Shown here piece by piece: positions 29,610 to 39,000 of a stretch of DNA of 64,000 nt. A model generated the notes under the pieces. The model did no database searches and was not told where the DNA came from. It was given only the letters and a program-made list of their open reading frames with translations. A program made the translations under genes and the position numbers. Origin of the DNA: Bacteroidales bacterium UBA5349 (GTDB lineage Bacteria; Bacteroidota; Bacteroidia; Bacteroidales; Tenuifilaceae); contig DHQB01000026.1 of NCBI GenBank assembly GCA_002410065.1, positions 137,432 to 201,431 on the forward strand. Direction: 5' to 3'. How positions within the stretch are numbered: the first letter of the stretch is position 1; every line of letters begins with the position of its first letter.

Positions 29610-31250
29610 ATGATGACTATGAAAATTGATAAGATAACAATTGGTGCATTGCTTATTATAGGAATGCTAATCTCACTTGGAGGCTGTATTAAAGATGATT
29701 ATGAAACACCCACAATCCCCGAAATACCGCTTGGTAAGGTAATGACCATTCAGCAGCTTAGAGATTTATGCCCTCCTGGGAATGTTCATAAGTTTACTGG
29801 AGATACGTCAGTTGTGGTAGTTGTAACGATGGACGACAAGTCTGGAAATCTATACAAAGAGGTATATGCTCAGGATGCAAATGAGGGAATTCTTGTTAGA
29901 ATTACCTCACCGGGCGGATTGTATCAGGGTGATTCAATTTATATTAACCTTAAGGGTACAACATTGAAGTACTACCGTAAAGTTTTTCAGATTGACTCAG
30001 TATCTGTTGATGATAACATTGTGAAAAGAAATGTTGGGATTAATACTGCACCGGAAGTGGTTTCAATCTCCGACCTTAGCACATGGGATTATCAGGCCAA
30101 ATTAATAAAATTAGAGGGTGTTCAATTCGTTGAATCTGATACATCTAAAACATATGCAGATGCCGATAATTTAGAGTATGGTGAACTCACAATTCAGGAT
30201 GAGAATGGTAATTCTGTAATTTTAAGAACAAGTGGCTATGCAAAGTTTGCACGCCAGAATGTACCCGACGGAAGAGGCTCAATTACTGCAATTGCCACTA
30301 GATACGATGATATTGTCCAACTAGCTATTAGAAAAGCGCAAGAGGTAGAGTTTGACGGACCAAGGTTTACTCCCACCATACTCGCTGGCTCGTTTGATGA
30401 ACCCTATACTGTAATGTATGCAATAAATAATAATACAGGTAGTGGAAAGTGGGTTGAAGGTTATCTCGTTGGGGTTTATGAAACTAATGTTGATCCATTC
30501 GCTCCATCTTTTACTGCACCATTCGCCACTAACTCAAACGTAATTATTGCCGATAGCCCAACCGAGACGAACATTTCGAATTGCTTAATTGTACAACTAC
30601 CGGCTGGCGACATAAGAAATGCAGTAAACCTTAAGACCAACCCAACAAATCTAGGTAAGCAAATCAAACTTAGAGGTAACCTTGTCGCATATTTTAGCTC
30701 ACCTGGGATGAAGGAGACAAATGGTTATTGGCTTAATGGAACCGGAATTAACCCGGATGACCAGATAGCCCCATTCTTTGAAGAGAACTTTAAGACAACT
30801 CTTGGAGTTTTTACAGCACATAATATTTTGGGTTCACAGGTTTGGAAGTGGGAGTTTTACGATGATGGTTGTGCTGTTATGAATGGTTCAAATGCAGCGA
30901 ATGAGGATTGGCTTATATCCCCCCAAATAGATCTTACTTCGAGAGTAGATGTTAACCTTACTATTCGCGAGGCGATTAACTATATTACCAGTTACAACGA
31001 TTTGAAGGTACTTGTCTCTGCTGATTATGATGGGGTGAGCCTCCCTTCAGAATCAGGTGTTTGGGATGAATTAACTGGATTTACTCGCCCTGTAGGGAAC
31101 AATTGGAATTTCTCTGAAAGTGGGTACATTGATATTTCACAATACGATGGACAGAAGATTTATATTGGGCTTAAGTATACAAGCACTGCTGGCACAAGTG
31201 CCGCTTGGGAAGTTGGTAAAGTTACCTTAACAGAGTTGTCTAAGAAATAG
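29610..31250 (+). CDS. DUF5689 + DUF6359-like + choice-of-anchor J lipoprotein
   Basis: 546 residues; lipobox SLGGC (Cys near residue 26). Three parts are visible: a DUF5689 domain (~40-250) paralogous to the preceding protein (VTMDDKSGNLYKEVYAQD, GDSIYINLKGTTLKYY, QLAIRKAQEVEFDG); a DUF6359-like OB-type domain (~265-385: GKWVEGYLVGVYE, NCLIVQLPAGDIRNAVNL, GKQIKLRGNLVAYFS); and a C-terminal choice-of-anchor J / MAM-like beta-sandwich (~395-546: NEDWLISPQIDLTS, YDGQKIYIGLKYTS). Ten bases after its paralogue; it ends the operon before a bidirectional terminator. Confidence 0.88.
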   Translation: MMTMKIDKITIGALLIIGMLISLGGCIKDDYETPTIPEIPLGKVMTIQQLRDLCPPGNVHKFTGDTSVVVVVTMDDKSGNLYKEVYAQDANEGILVRITSPGGLYQGDSIYINLKGTTLKYYRKVFQIDSVSVDDNIVKRNVGINTAPEVVSISDLSTWDYQAKLIKLEGVQFVESDTSKTYADADNLEYGELTIQDENGNSVILRTSGYAKFARQNVPDGRGSITAIATRYDDIVQLAIRKAQEVEFDGPRFTPTILAGSFDEPYTVMYAINNNTGSGKWVEGYLVGVYETNVDPFAPSFTAPFATNSNVIIADSPTETNISNCLIVQLPAGDIRNAVNLKTNPTNLGKQIKLRGNLVAYFSSPGMKETNGYWLNGTGINPDDQIAPFFEENFKTTLGVFTAHNILGSQVWKWEFYDDGCAVMNGSNAANEDWLISPQIDLTSRVDVNLTIREAINYITSYNDLKVLVSADYDGVSLPSESGVWDELTGFTRPVGNNWNFSESGYIDISQYDGQKIYIGLKYTSTAGTSAAWEVGKVTLTELSKK

Positions 31251-31271
31251 GATAAACCAATTATATAATTT

Positions 31272-31304
31272 AATAAAGGCTCAGGCAAAACCTGAGCCTT
31301 TATT
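31272..31304. terminator. Bidirectional terminator between the DUF5689 operon and zupT
   Basis: A 14-bp perfect stem AATAAAGGCTCAGG / CCTGAGCCTTTATT with loop CAAAA and U-rich flanks. It serves the plus-strand lipoprotein operon and the convergent zupT. Confidence 0.92.
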
Positions 31305-31332
31305 GTTTTCTAAGTTTTATTTTACAAAATAG

Positions 31333-32154
31333 CTAGATAAAAAGCAACAGGCTAACTGCCATAACTGCCATGCCGCCAATTAAACCATATATTGAGAGGT
31401 GGTGCTCACCGTACTCTTGTGCTGCTGGTAAAAGTTCGTCAATGGAAATAAATACCATAATGCCAGCTACGCTGGCAAACAGAATACCAAAGGTTAATTC
31501 GGTTAGAAAGGGAAGAAGTATAAAGTATCCTACCAAAGCCCCAACTGGCTCTGCTAATCCGGATAGAAACGATAGGGTGAAAGCCTTCCGCTTATTGCCC
31601 GTTGCATAGTATACTGGAATTGACACGGCAATACCCTCAGGGATATTGTGAATGGCAATGGCAACCGCAATGGCAATACCAAGGGCGGGATCGGTAAGCG
31701 CTGCTGTAAAGGTTGCAAGGCCTTCGGGGAAATTGTGAATGGCAATGGCCAAGGCAGTAAACATGCCCATCCTCATCAGTTTTTTATCCTTACGAACCTT
31801 TTGGTCTACCTCTTCAACCTCTTCAACCAACCTAATCTCGTGGGGGTTTTCTGCAGAAGGAATTAACTTGTCGATAATGGCGATAACCGCAATGCCCCCA
31901 AAAAATGAGGCTACAGTTAACCATGTGCCCTTGGTTACCCCAAGAACCTCTGTTAACGACTCTCTGGCTTTAAAAAATATTTCGACAAAGGATACGTAAA
32001 TCATAACACCAGCCGAAAACCCCAATGCCACGGATAAAAACTTGGTGTTTGTACGCTTTGTAAAAAAAGCTATTGCACTACCAATACCGGTTGAAAGCCC
32101 AGCAAATAGGGTTAACCCAAAGGCAATTAATACGTCGTTTAGTTCATATTCCAT
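31333..32154 (-). CDS. zupT: ZIP-family metal transporter ZupT
   Basis: Imports zinc and other divalent metals across the inner membrane. 273 residues with eight predicted membrane segments. The two metal-binding helices contain AIAIHNFPEGLATF and AIAIHNIPEGIAVS, the ZupT signature; the N-terminus carries GLSTGIGSAIAFFT. The cytoplasmic loop (~105-130, VEEVEEVDQKVRKDKK) is charged rather than histidine-rich. Single gene; no Zur-like operator recognised. Confidence 0.95.
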   Translation of the reverse strand: MEYELNDVLIAFGLTLFAGLSTGIGSAIAFFTKRTNTKFLSVALGFSAGVMIYVSFVEIFFKARESLTEVLGVTKGTWLTVASFFGGIAVIAIIDKLIPSAENPHEIRLVEEVEEVDQKVRKDKKLMRMGMFTALAIAIHNFPEGLATFTAALTDPALGIAIAVAIAIHNIPEGIAVSIPVYYATGNKRKAFTLSFLSGLAEPVGALVGYFILLPFLTELTFGILFASVAGIMVFISIDELLPAAQEYGEHHLSIYGLIGGMAVMAVSLLLFI

Positions 32155-32186
32155 GAATGCTATATCTAAAAGAGTTTAGTTAAATT

Positions 32187-33182
32187 TCAAATGCAAAGGT
32201 ATTTATTTAGCAAATTAACCTCGCAGGTAAAATCGATATTTGAATTACGTTGTCCTATTTCTTTTATTCTGTGCAAAGTGCTTTTAACAAACTGCTTAAA
32301 CTCTTCGGTTTGAGTGTTAAATGGCTTGTGATTAACTGCTTGGGTAATCTTTTCAACCTCGCCCATTAGCTGCTGTGCCGATGGTGGAATGAGCGATTGC
32401 CTAAATTTACCCCAAATATATTCAACTGCCAATGGCGAGGGGTGTAGCATATCGTTAGTGTAAAATCGGTAATCGCGCAAATCGTCCATCACAATTTCGT
32501 AGGCAGGAAAATAAACCAAATTGCTTGGAAACAACTCTATCAACCTGTTAATGGCTAGTATCAGCGTGGCTTTGCTAAGTTGATTGCCCTCTGCCCCATC
32601 CTTCCAGTGTCTTACTGGACTTACCGTGAGGATTACCTTTAGATTGGGTTTCTCTCTAAAAATCGCCTCAAACTCCATTTGCCAAACGTCAACAATTTCT
32701 TCAACAGTTAACAATTTACGGGTAAACTCCTTAGCGGGAATCTTATGGCAGTTGGCAACCGGCTTGCCGGTTTTGGCAAGATAAAAGACCCGTGCTGTTC
32801 CGAAGGTAATAATAAGCCGTTGGGTTTTTTGCCAGAAATTGTGTGCATTGCTCAGTGAGAGGTTAATTCCCTCAAGGCACTCGGCTTGGTTAGGTTTTGA
32901 AAAACTGGTGTGATGATTTAGGCTAATCCATTGATTGTTATGTTGCATAAGCTCATCGCTACCATAGGATTTTCCTCGCATAATTTGCTTTAGCACAAGG
33001 TTAACAGAAATAGGGTTGTAAATAACCCCAAAGGGGTTAACCAATACTGGAAACTTTCGGCTAACCATTGTTGCCCCAATGTTCTCGGTAAAGCATGAGC
33101 CTAGCAACATTGTGGGTGTGTCATAATCTATGCTAAAGGGGTATGGTTTTACATTAACAACGGTTCGAAAAACGTCATCCAT
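32187..33182 (-). CDS. GSCFA-domain protein
   Basis: 331 residues. The family motif appears as MLLGSCFTENIGATM near residue 27. VNPFGVIYNPISV, LIITFGTARVFYL, VILTVSPVRHWKDG and FYTNDMLHPSPLAVEYIW follow, the last a DxxHP block typical of SGNH-like hydrolases, to which GSCFA proteins are related. It is probably a cytoplasmic esterase or acyl-transferase-like enzyme with unknown substrate. The 32-base gap to zupT suggests a separate unit ending nearby. Confidence 0.88.
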   Translation of the reverse strand: MDDVFRTVVNVKPYPFSIDYDTPTMLLGSCFTENIGATMVSRKFPVLVNPFGVIYNPISVNLVLKQIMRGKSYGSDELMQHNNQWISLNHHTSFSKPNQAECLEGINLSLSNAHNFWQKTQRLIITFGTARVFYLAKTGKPVANCHKIPAKEFTRKLLTVEEIVDVWQMEFEAIFREKPNLKVILTVSPVRHWKDGAEGNQLSKATLILAINRLIELFPSNLVYFPAYEIVMDDLRDYRFYTNDMLHPSPLAVEYIWGKFRQSLIPPSAQQLMGEVEKITQAVNHKPFNTQTEEFKQFVKSTLHRIKEIGQRNSNIDFTCEVNLLNKYLCI

Positions 33183-33230
33183 CTTTCAACTAAATTAGAG
33201 GTTAGGCCAAATATAGGTTTTGTAAAGTAA

Positions 33231-33644
33231 TTATTGCTTAATATGATTGATAGACACCCATTTTCGGCGTGCAATTATTAGTACGTATAATATCAGTAAA
33301 ACATCAACTGCGAGTAGTATGCCAAAAATCCACTTGAGCCAAAGTGTTTCAAAGTTCTTGGTAGTTACCCATAGAATAGCAATTGGTGCTACTAAAATAA
33401 TGCTGGCTTTGCTAAATAGTGTATTTGTTAAAAACTCAATTACATCACCATCGTTCACTTTCAGGTTTAACTTTTTGCTCCCAAACCAATTAAACCTGGC
33501 CTCTATGGTAATTAAACTGTCATTAACCTCTATTTCCTGTAGTTGATTTTCCTGAAGCGTGGCAACCTTCTGCCCATTAATATATATTCTGTATTTACTC
33601 TCGTCGTAGATTTTACTCTTGGGTCTCTTGATGGTTATCTTCAT
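33231..33644 (-). CDS. Small membrane protein with PEGA-like N-terminus
   Basis: 137 residues. Residues 1-70 are a beta-rich soluble domain (YRIYINGQKVATLQENQLQEIEV, LKVNDGDVIEF) resembling small domains that report ligand or lipid attachment. Two membrane helices follow (~78-96 and ~104-124), then a basic tail (RRKWVSINHIKQ). No known function. It lies 24 bases after the exonuclease gene and may be cotranscribed with it. Confidence 0.7.
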   Translation of the reverse strand: MKITIKRPKSKIYDESKYRIYINGQKVATLQENQLQEIEVNDSLITIEARFNWFGSKKLNLKVNDGDVIEFLTNTLFSKASIILVAPIAILWVTTKNFETLWLKWIFGILLAVDVLLILYVLIIARRKWVSINHIKQ

Positions 33645-33668
33645 ATCTAAATTTTGTATGTATGTGCT

Positions 33669-34238
33669 CTAAATCAGCCCTATTTTTCTCATACCCCAAA
33701 AGCATCTTTCTGTAGCGTTTATGTCGGCAGAGGCATCATGTGCGCCTTCAAAATCTTCGCCAAACAGCTTAAAATGCAACTCCGATAATTTGGGCCATTT
33801 ATATCCGTAGGGTCCTGATATTTTACAATAATTTGTGGATGATTGCATAGTGCAAAGTTTCCTTCTTGTATTAAAGTTACTTTGAATTCTCTTTCTCAAA
33901 AGTTCAGCCCCCAATATTTTTTCATCGAAACTAATGTTATGAGCAACAATAAATTCAGAGCGTTCAACTAAATCATTGAATTTTCTCAGAATTTTCTCAA
34001 GGTCTTCTCCTTCATTAATTGCCCGTTCGGTTGTTATCCCATGCACTTTTGATGCCTCTGTTGGAATCACAAAGTTCTCAGGCTTAATAATATAATCATC
34101 GGATTCAATTCTATTTCCTTCCTTATCACATAAAATCCATGCAATTTGAATCATTCTGGGCCAATTATCCAAGTCTGTTACCGGGGCTTTCCAATTTCTT
34201 GGTAATCCTGTTGTTTCGGTGTCGAAAAATAAATACAT
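33669..34238 (-). CDS. 3'-5' exonuclease, DnaQ-like (DEDDh)
   Basis: 189 residues forming a single exonuclease domain. Exo I is YLFFDTETTGLP (Asp, Glu), Exo II is EFIVAHNISFDEKIL (Asp), Exo III is EGAHDASADINAT (His, Asp). SKVHGITTERA is also typical of the PolC/DnaQ epsilon-like branch. No polymerase or BRCT part is attached, so it is a stand-alone RNase T / DnaQ relative with a likely DNA-repair or RNA-processing role. Followed by the small PEGA-like membrane gene. Confidence 0.92.
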   Translation of the reverse strand: MYLFFDTETTGLPRNWKAPVTDLDNWPRMIQIAWILCDKEGNRIESDDYIIKPENFVIPTEASKVHGITTERAINEGEDLEKILRKFNDLVERSEFIVAHNISFDEKILGAELLRKRIQSNFNTRRKLCTMQSSTNYCKISGPYGYKWPKLSELHFKLFGEDFEGAHDASADINATERCFWGMRKIGLI

Positions 34239-34540
34239 GTTTATTGTTTTTTATGAATTCTAGTAGCATTGCCAATAACATTAAATGGTGTGATCAGTAA
34301 GGGATTATTAAACTTCCCTCCGTGAAAGGTTACCATTGTGGGCGAAGACCTATCGTATATACAAAAACTAAAACTGCCTAAACTGCTACACATACCACAA
34401 AATCAATCAGCCCTGTCTGCTCAATCTAACACAGGCAGACATTAGGCTGAGGGTTCGTTAAAACTTAACCGAGAGTGATAGAACTATCTCCCCAAAGGCA
34501 ATTATTTAGTGGTTATACCGATTTTTGCTACTTGTATTAA
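34239..34540. other. Intergenic region with a compound hairpin
   Basis: About 300 bases with no gene. An inverted repeat at 34408-34449 pairs CAGCC with GGCTG and, inside, TCTGC with GCAGA. It could act after the catalase gene (minus strand), but no T run follows, so its role is unclear. Confidence 0.5.
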
Positions 34541-35998
34541 TTATTTTATTTCAGATATATCAATCTTTAATTCCTTTGCAACTCCTTTGCCATATGCTTC
34601 ATCAGCTTGCATACAATTTTTAATGTGCCGTATTTTGATTTCCATTGGTGCATCACCCATGTTTCTTGCGGTATTTTCAAATAGAACTTGTTTTTGCTCC
34701 TTGCTCAACATACGGAAAAGGTTGCCAGGTTGCGAATAGTAGTCCTTATCATCATCCCGATGATTCCAATGGTCCGCTGCACCACTTAACTCCAAAGGAG
34801 GCTCTTTAAACTCAGGCTGCTCTTGCCATTGGCCATAGCTGTTTGGCTCATAACCTAGGGTTGCACCGTAGTTATCGTCAGTTCTCATTTGTCCGTCACG
34901 GTGAAACATGTTTAAGAATGGACATTTGGATTTGTTTACAGGAATCAAATGGTGATTTACGCCCAACCTGTATCTTTGTGCATCTCCATAGGAGAATAAT
35001 CTGCCTTGCAGCATCTTATCGGGTGAAAAGCTAATCCCGGGAACTATATTTGCTGGGTTAAAAGCTGCTTGCTCAACGTCTACAAAATAATTTTCTGGAT
35101 TTTTATTCAATTCAAAAACACCAACATCAATCAAAGGGTACTCTTTGTGTGGCCAAACTTTTGTTAAGTCAAAGGGGTTATGATAATGATTTTTAGCTTG
35201 TTCATCTGTCATCAGCTGTATTTTCATGTTCCATTTTGGAAAATCGCCTTTTTCAATACTATCAAACAGGTCTCTTTGATGACTTTCTCTGCATTTCCCA
35301 ATTACAGCTTCGGCTTCTTGATCAGTTAGGTTTTTAATCCCCTGTTGCGTTTTAAAATGGAATTTCACCCAAATTCTTTCATTCTTGCTGTTAATCAGGC
35401 TATAAGTATGACTACCATATCCATTCATGTGACGGTATGATAGAGGGATTCCCCTTTCGCTCATGGTGATTGTTACCTGATGCAATGCTTCGGGAAGAAG
35501 TGTCCAAAAATCCCAATTGTTTTTCGGGCTTCTTAGATTTGTTTTGGGGTCACGTTTAACGGCGTGGTTCAAGTCGGGAAATTTTAAAGGATCTTTCAAA
35601 AAGAAAACGGGTGTGTTATTACCTACTAAATCCCAGTTCCCCTCTTCGGTGTAAAATTTCATGGCAAATCCACGAATATCCCTTTCAGCATCGGCTGCTC
35701 CACGTTCACCTGCAACCGTTGAAAATCGAACAAACATTTCCGTTTGTTTTCCTATTTCGGAAAATATTTTTGCCTTTGTGTATTTTGTAATATCATGCGT
35801 CACTGTGAATATTCCAAAGGCACCTGAACCTTTTGCGTGCATTCGCCTTTCGGGAATTACTTCCCTGTCAAAATGAGCTAATTTTTCAAGAAACCAAACG
35901 TCTTGTAAAAGCATTGGCCCTCTAGGCCCAGCAGTCATGGCATTTTGGTTATCAACTACGGGTGCTCCAGAGCTACTTGTAAGTTTTTTCTTTTTCAT
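34541..35998 (-). CDS. katA: Haem catalase (small-subunit, clade 3 type)
   Basis: Breaks down hydrogen peroxide; cytoplasmic. 485 residues, the usual size of small-subunit catalases. The active-site His54 is in REVIPERRMHAKGSG, the distal Asn in DLVGNNTPVFFLKDP, and the proximal haem ligand Tyr in GRLFSYGDAQRYRLG. The NADPH-binding region and terminal helical domain (LFRMLSKEQKQVLFENTAR) are present. Single gene with no visible OxyR-type operator. Presence of a catalase suggests exposure to oxygen. Confidence 0.98.
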   Translation of the reverse strand: MKKKKLTSSSGAPVVDNQNAMTAGPRGPMLLQDVWFLEKLAHFDREVIPERRMHAKGSGAFGIFTVTHDITKYTKAKIFSEIGKQTEMFVRFSTVAGERGAADAERDIRGFAMKFYTEEGNWDLVGNNTPVFFLKDPLKFPDLNHAVKRDPKTNLRSPKNNWDFWTLLPEALHQVTITMSERGIPLSYRHMNGYGSHTYSLINSKNERIWVKFHFKTQQGIKNLTDQEAEAVIGKCRESHQRDLFDSIEKGDFPKWNMKIQLMTDEQAKNHYHNPFDLTKVWPHKEYPLIDVGVFELNKNPENYFVDVEQAAFNPANIVPGISFSPDKMLQGRLFSYGDAQRYRLGVNHHLIPVNKSKCPFLNMFHRDGQMRTDDNYGATLGYEPNSYGQWQEQPEFKEPPLELSGAADHWNHRDDDKDYYSQPGNLFRMLSKEQKQVLFENTARNMGDAPMEIKIRHIKNCMQADEAYGKGVAKELKIDISEIK

Positions 35999-36099
35999 GG
36001 CTATCAGGGTTAGTTATTTTGTTAAAGTTACACTATTTCTGCTTCACACTTTTTATTCAATGAAGTTTTTTACACTTGCAACTAACTAATAATCATGAA

Positions 36100-36933
36100 C
36101 TATTCACTTATATTTCCGCTAAGCCACTCCTTAATAATGTTGAATAAATCATCCTTAATGGGCTCGTTGTGCAGCTCATGATACATATCTTTAAAAGGAA
36201 TGAAACTACAAGTTTTTGAATTTGCATGCAGCTCAGACGATGCATCGAACGATGCAACAGGATCGGCATCACCGTGGATTAGTAGGAAGGGTCTGTTCAG
36301 CCTTTCGATGTTGGCCAATGCATATTCGCCTGCTTCATCCATCACAGTAACTAATCTAGGGGTAATTTTGCCATGGTTTAGTGGGTCTTTTTTGTAGCCA
36401 CTAACCACCTCAGCAACTTGACAAATGCCCTTTGAGTCGAGTGGTGCTTTAAATTGTAATGAAGGGGCAACCCTATTAAGTACCTTAACTGCCAAATTAA
36501 GTATTGGCGGGTTCTTTTTGGTTAGCTTAATCCATGGCGATGTGGCGATAAGCAAATTAAAAGGACTATTCTGCCTAAGTGCAAAATTTATAACAAGGTT
36601 GCCGCCCATGCTATGGCCATAAAGAACAACTGGAACTGATGGATTAATTTGACTTACCTTATTGAGCACAAGGTTTATCTCCTCCATAAATACGTTGTAG
36701 TTTTTTACATGGCCTCGTTTTCCATCCGATTGTCCATGCCCGATGTGATCCCATGAAAAAAATGCGTACTCCTGATCGATAAATCGTTGAGCCCAGTCCT
36801 TATACCTCAATGAATGCTCGCCCCAGCCGTGGCAAAGGCATATAATTGCTCTGGGAGCGCGAGCGGGTTGAGCGTACCATGCAAAAATATTTTCGCCTGA
36901 TTTTAGCGTTAGGGTAGTCTCTTTTATTTCCAT
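36100..36933 (-). CDS. Alpha/beta hydrolase, monoacylglycerol-lipase-like
   Basis: 277 residues of the serine aminopeptidase / Hydrolase_4 family. Oxyanion segment CHGWGEHSLRY, SWDHIGHGQSDGKRG, nucleophile elbow VLYGHSMGGNL (Ser), acid LLIHGDADPVAS (Asp) and the catalytic His in KDMYHELHNE are all present, so it should be an active lysophospholipase or monoacylglycerol lipase. No signal peptide, hence cytoplasmic or peripheral. Single gene between catalase and the symporter. Confidence 0.9.
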   Translation of the reverse strand: MEIKETTLTLKSGENIFAWYAQPARAPRAIICLCHGWGEHSLRYKDWAQRFIDQEYAFFSWDHIGHGQSDGKRGHVKNYNVFMEEINLVLNKVSQINPSVPVVLYGHSMGGNLVINFALRQNSPFNLLIATSPWIKLTKKNPPILNLAVKVLNRVAPSLQFKAPLDSKGICQVAEVVSGYKKDPLNHGKITPRLVTVMDEAGEYALANIERLNRPFLLIHGDADPVASFDASSELHANSKTCSFIPFKDMYHELHNEPIKDDLFNIIKEWLSGNISE

Positions 36934-37169
36934 GTCAACATTAATATTTACAAGTAAATGTATGTAGAAAAAGTATTTGAAGGTGAATTTATCAATAAAA
37001 AATGAAAAGTCAAGTTTATGGATATTTTTACAGTTTCGTATTTTGATTAATGAGGATTCACTAGGGTTGGCCTTAGTATATCCTCAACTATTTTAAGCTA
37101 ACCTCAATTAAAATTGGTTAACCTCATTAATTCTAATCCAAACAGTCGGTTTTGTTCAGATGAAAATAT

Positions 37170-38987
37170 CTACTTTATATTCTTCCAGCCAATCTTATTC
37201 ATTATGAATATGATTCCCGATCCGGCTGCTAGGGCAATCACGATTAAAATGGTTCCAATCAGGTATTCCTGAAAGAGTATTTTACCAAATCCAAACAGGA
37301 AGAAGAGAACCGTGATGCAGCCCAATAACCAGTTGAGGAAAAGATACCCATATCCTGTATCCTGTTTCACTTCAGGGTAAAGTTTGGTAAATTTTTTCCA
37401 GCCCCATCCGCCGGGGTGAACCTTTGTATAGAATTGCTTTAGTTTTTCATCAGAACTGGGTTTAGTTAGCAAAGTAACGGTTAGCCACACAGCAGTTGAC
37501 CACAATACGATAATGATGAGGCATAGTTCAAAATCGGCCGAAATGGGATCGAGCCCAAAACCCCACTTTAGCACGGGGAAGATGAGATAAGGAGCAAGCA
37601 TGGCCGAAATCTCTGACCAGGCATTGATGCGCCACCAGAACCAGCGAAATATCAGCACCAAACCGATGCCCGTGCTCATAACAATTACAAACTTCCATGC
37701 ATCGCTAATTCGGCTGAATTGAGTTGTAACAATTAGCGAAAAGAAGATAAGTGCAAATGTGGTGATGCGCGAAACCTTAATGTAATACCTTTCGGTTGCC
37801 TTTGGCTTAATAAATGGTTTAAAAAGATCGTTCACGATGTATGAGGTTCCCCAAACGGTTTGCGAAGCAATGGTTGACATAAACGCTGCAAAGAAGGCTG
37901 CCAGTAAAAGCCCAACAAGACCAGCCGGAAGGAAATCGCGGATAACCATAACGTAAGTTGCTCCCTTGTCGGCTTCGTTAGGGTAAAGCACTAGGGCAGC
38001 AAGCGCCACAAGTACCCATGGCCAAGGGCGTAGGGCGTAATGTGCCAGCTGAAACCAAAGAGTTGCCAGTAATGAGTGCTTCTCGTCTTTGGCCGACATC
38101 ATCCGCTGGGCTATGTAGCCTCCCCCACCCGGTTCCGCGCCAGGATACCAACTTGCCCACCATTGCACACCCAAATACGCCACAAAGGCGGTTACTGTCA
38201 TCTTGAGGGCTCCTATACCTTGTCCCCCCGGCTGAGGATCGCCACTTACAATTGGAAGAAAGTCAAAAACCCATTTACTTGGGCTCAGGCTCTCCTTAAG
38301 CCCCGATATTCCACCAACCTGCTTAATGGCAACAATGGCCAGAACGATACTTCCCGTCATGGCAATCACAAACTGAAAAGAATCGGTTATGGAAACACCC
38401 ATTAATCCAGACATAGAGGAGTAGATTGCAACGAATACAAGTAATGTTCCTACAAGCAGAATATGTGATGAAAATTCAATGCCTAATATGTTGATCGATT
38501 CAATGCCAAGGAAAGTTAAATCAGGAAAAATCACCTGAAAAATTTTCACCATGGCTAGGTTTACCCAAGCAATTACAACAACGTTCATCACTATACCAAT
38601 GTACACTGCACGGAACCCGCGTAAGAACGACGCCTCTTTTCCCGAGTATCGGATGGAAACAAATTCTGCATCGGTTAGTATATCTGCCCTTCGCCATAGG
38701 CGTGCAAAGAAAAACACGGTTAGCATACCCCCCAGCAGCATATTCCACCAAAGCCAGTTGCCGGCAATTCCTTGCTGTGCAACAAGTTCGGTTACGGCCA
38801 GCGGCGTATCAGCAGCAAAAGTGGTAGCCACCATGCTAGTGCCTGCTATATACCAAGGTAAATTACGTCCGCTAAGAAAAAAATCGTTTGTGCTTTTCCC
38901 TGCCCTTTTGGCTAGGTACATGCTAATGCCAATACTTACAAGCATATAAGCTGTAATTATTACCCAATCGATCCTTGAAATAATCAT
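37170..38987 (-). CDS. Sodium:solute symporter (SSS family)
   Basis: About 605 residues with some 13-14 membrane helices. SSS signatures are GISMYLAKRAGKSTNDFFLSGR, WYIAGTSMVATTFAADTPLAV, GLLLAAFFAAFMSTIASQ and NDLFKPFIKPKATE. The frame extends upstream to 39023, overlapping the NagB-LmbE gene, but the ATG at 38987 (MIISRIDWVII) leaves a 13-base gap and matches the family start. Cotranscribed after the glucosamine-6-phosphate deaminase fusion, so an amino-sugar-derived substrate is a reasonable inference; sequence alone does not fix the solute. Confidence 0.9.
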   Translation of the reverse strand: MIISRIDWVIITAYMLVSIGISMYLAKRAGKSTNDFFLSGRNLPWYIAGTSMVATTFAADTPLAVTELVAQQGIAGNWLWWNMLLGGMLTVFFFARLWRRADILTDAEFVSIRYSGKEASFLRGFRAVYIGIVMNVVVIAWVNLAMVKIFQVIFPDLTFLGIESINILGIEFSSHILLVGTLLVFVAIYSSMSGLMGVSITDSFQFVIAMTGSIVLAIVAIKQVGGISGLKESLSPSKWVFDFLPIVSGDPQPGGQGIGALKMTVTAFVAYLGVQWWASWYPGAEPGGGGYIAQRMMSAKDEKHSLLATLWFQLAHYALRPWPWVLVALAALVLYPNEADKGATYVMVIRDFLPAGLVGLLLAAFFAAFMSTIASQTVWGTSYIVNDLFKPFIKPKATERYYIKVSRITTFALIFFSLIVTTQFSRISDAWKFVIVMSTGIGLVLIFRWFWWRINAWSEISAMLAPYLIFPVLKWGFGLDPISADFELCLIIIVLWSTAVWLTVTLLTKPSSDEKLKQFYTKVHPGGWGWKKFTKLYPEVKQDTGYGYLFLNWLLGCITVLFFLFGFGKILFQEYLIGTILIVIALAAGSGIIFIMNKIGWKNIK

Positions 38988-39000
38988 ACTGTTTACAGTT

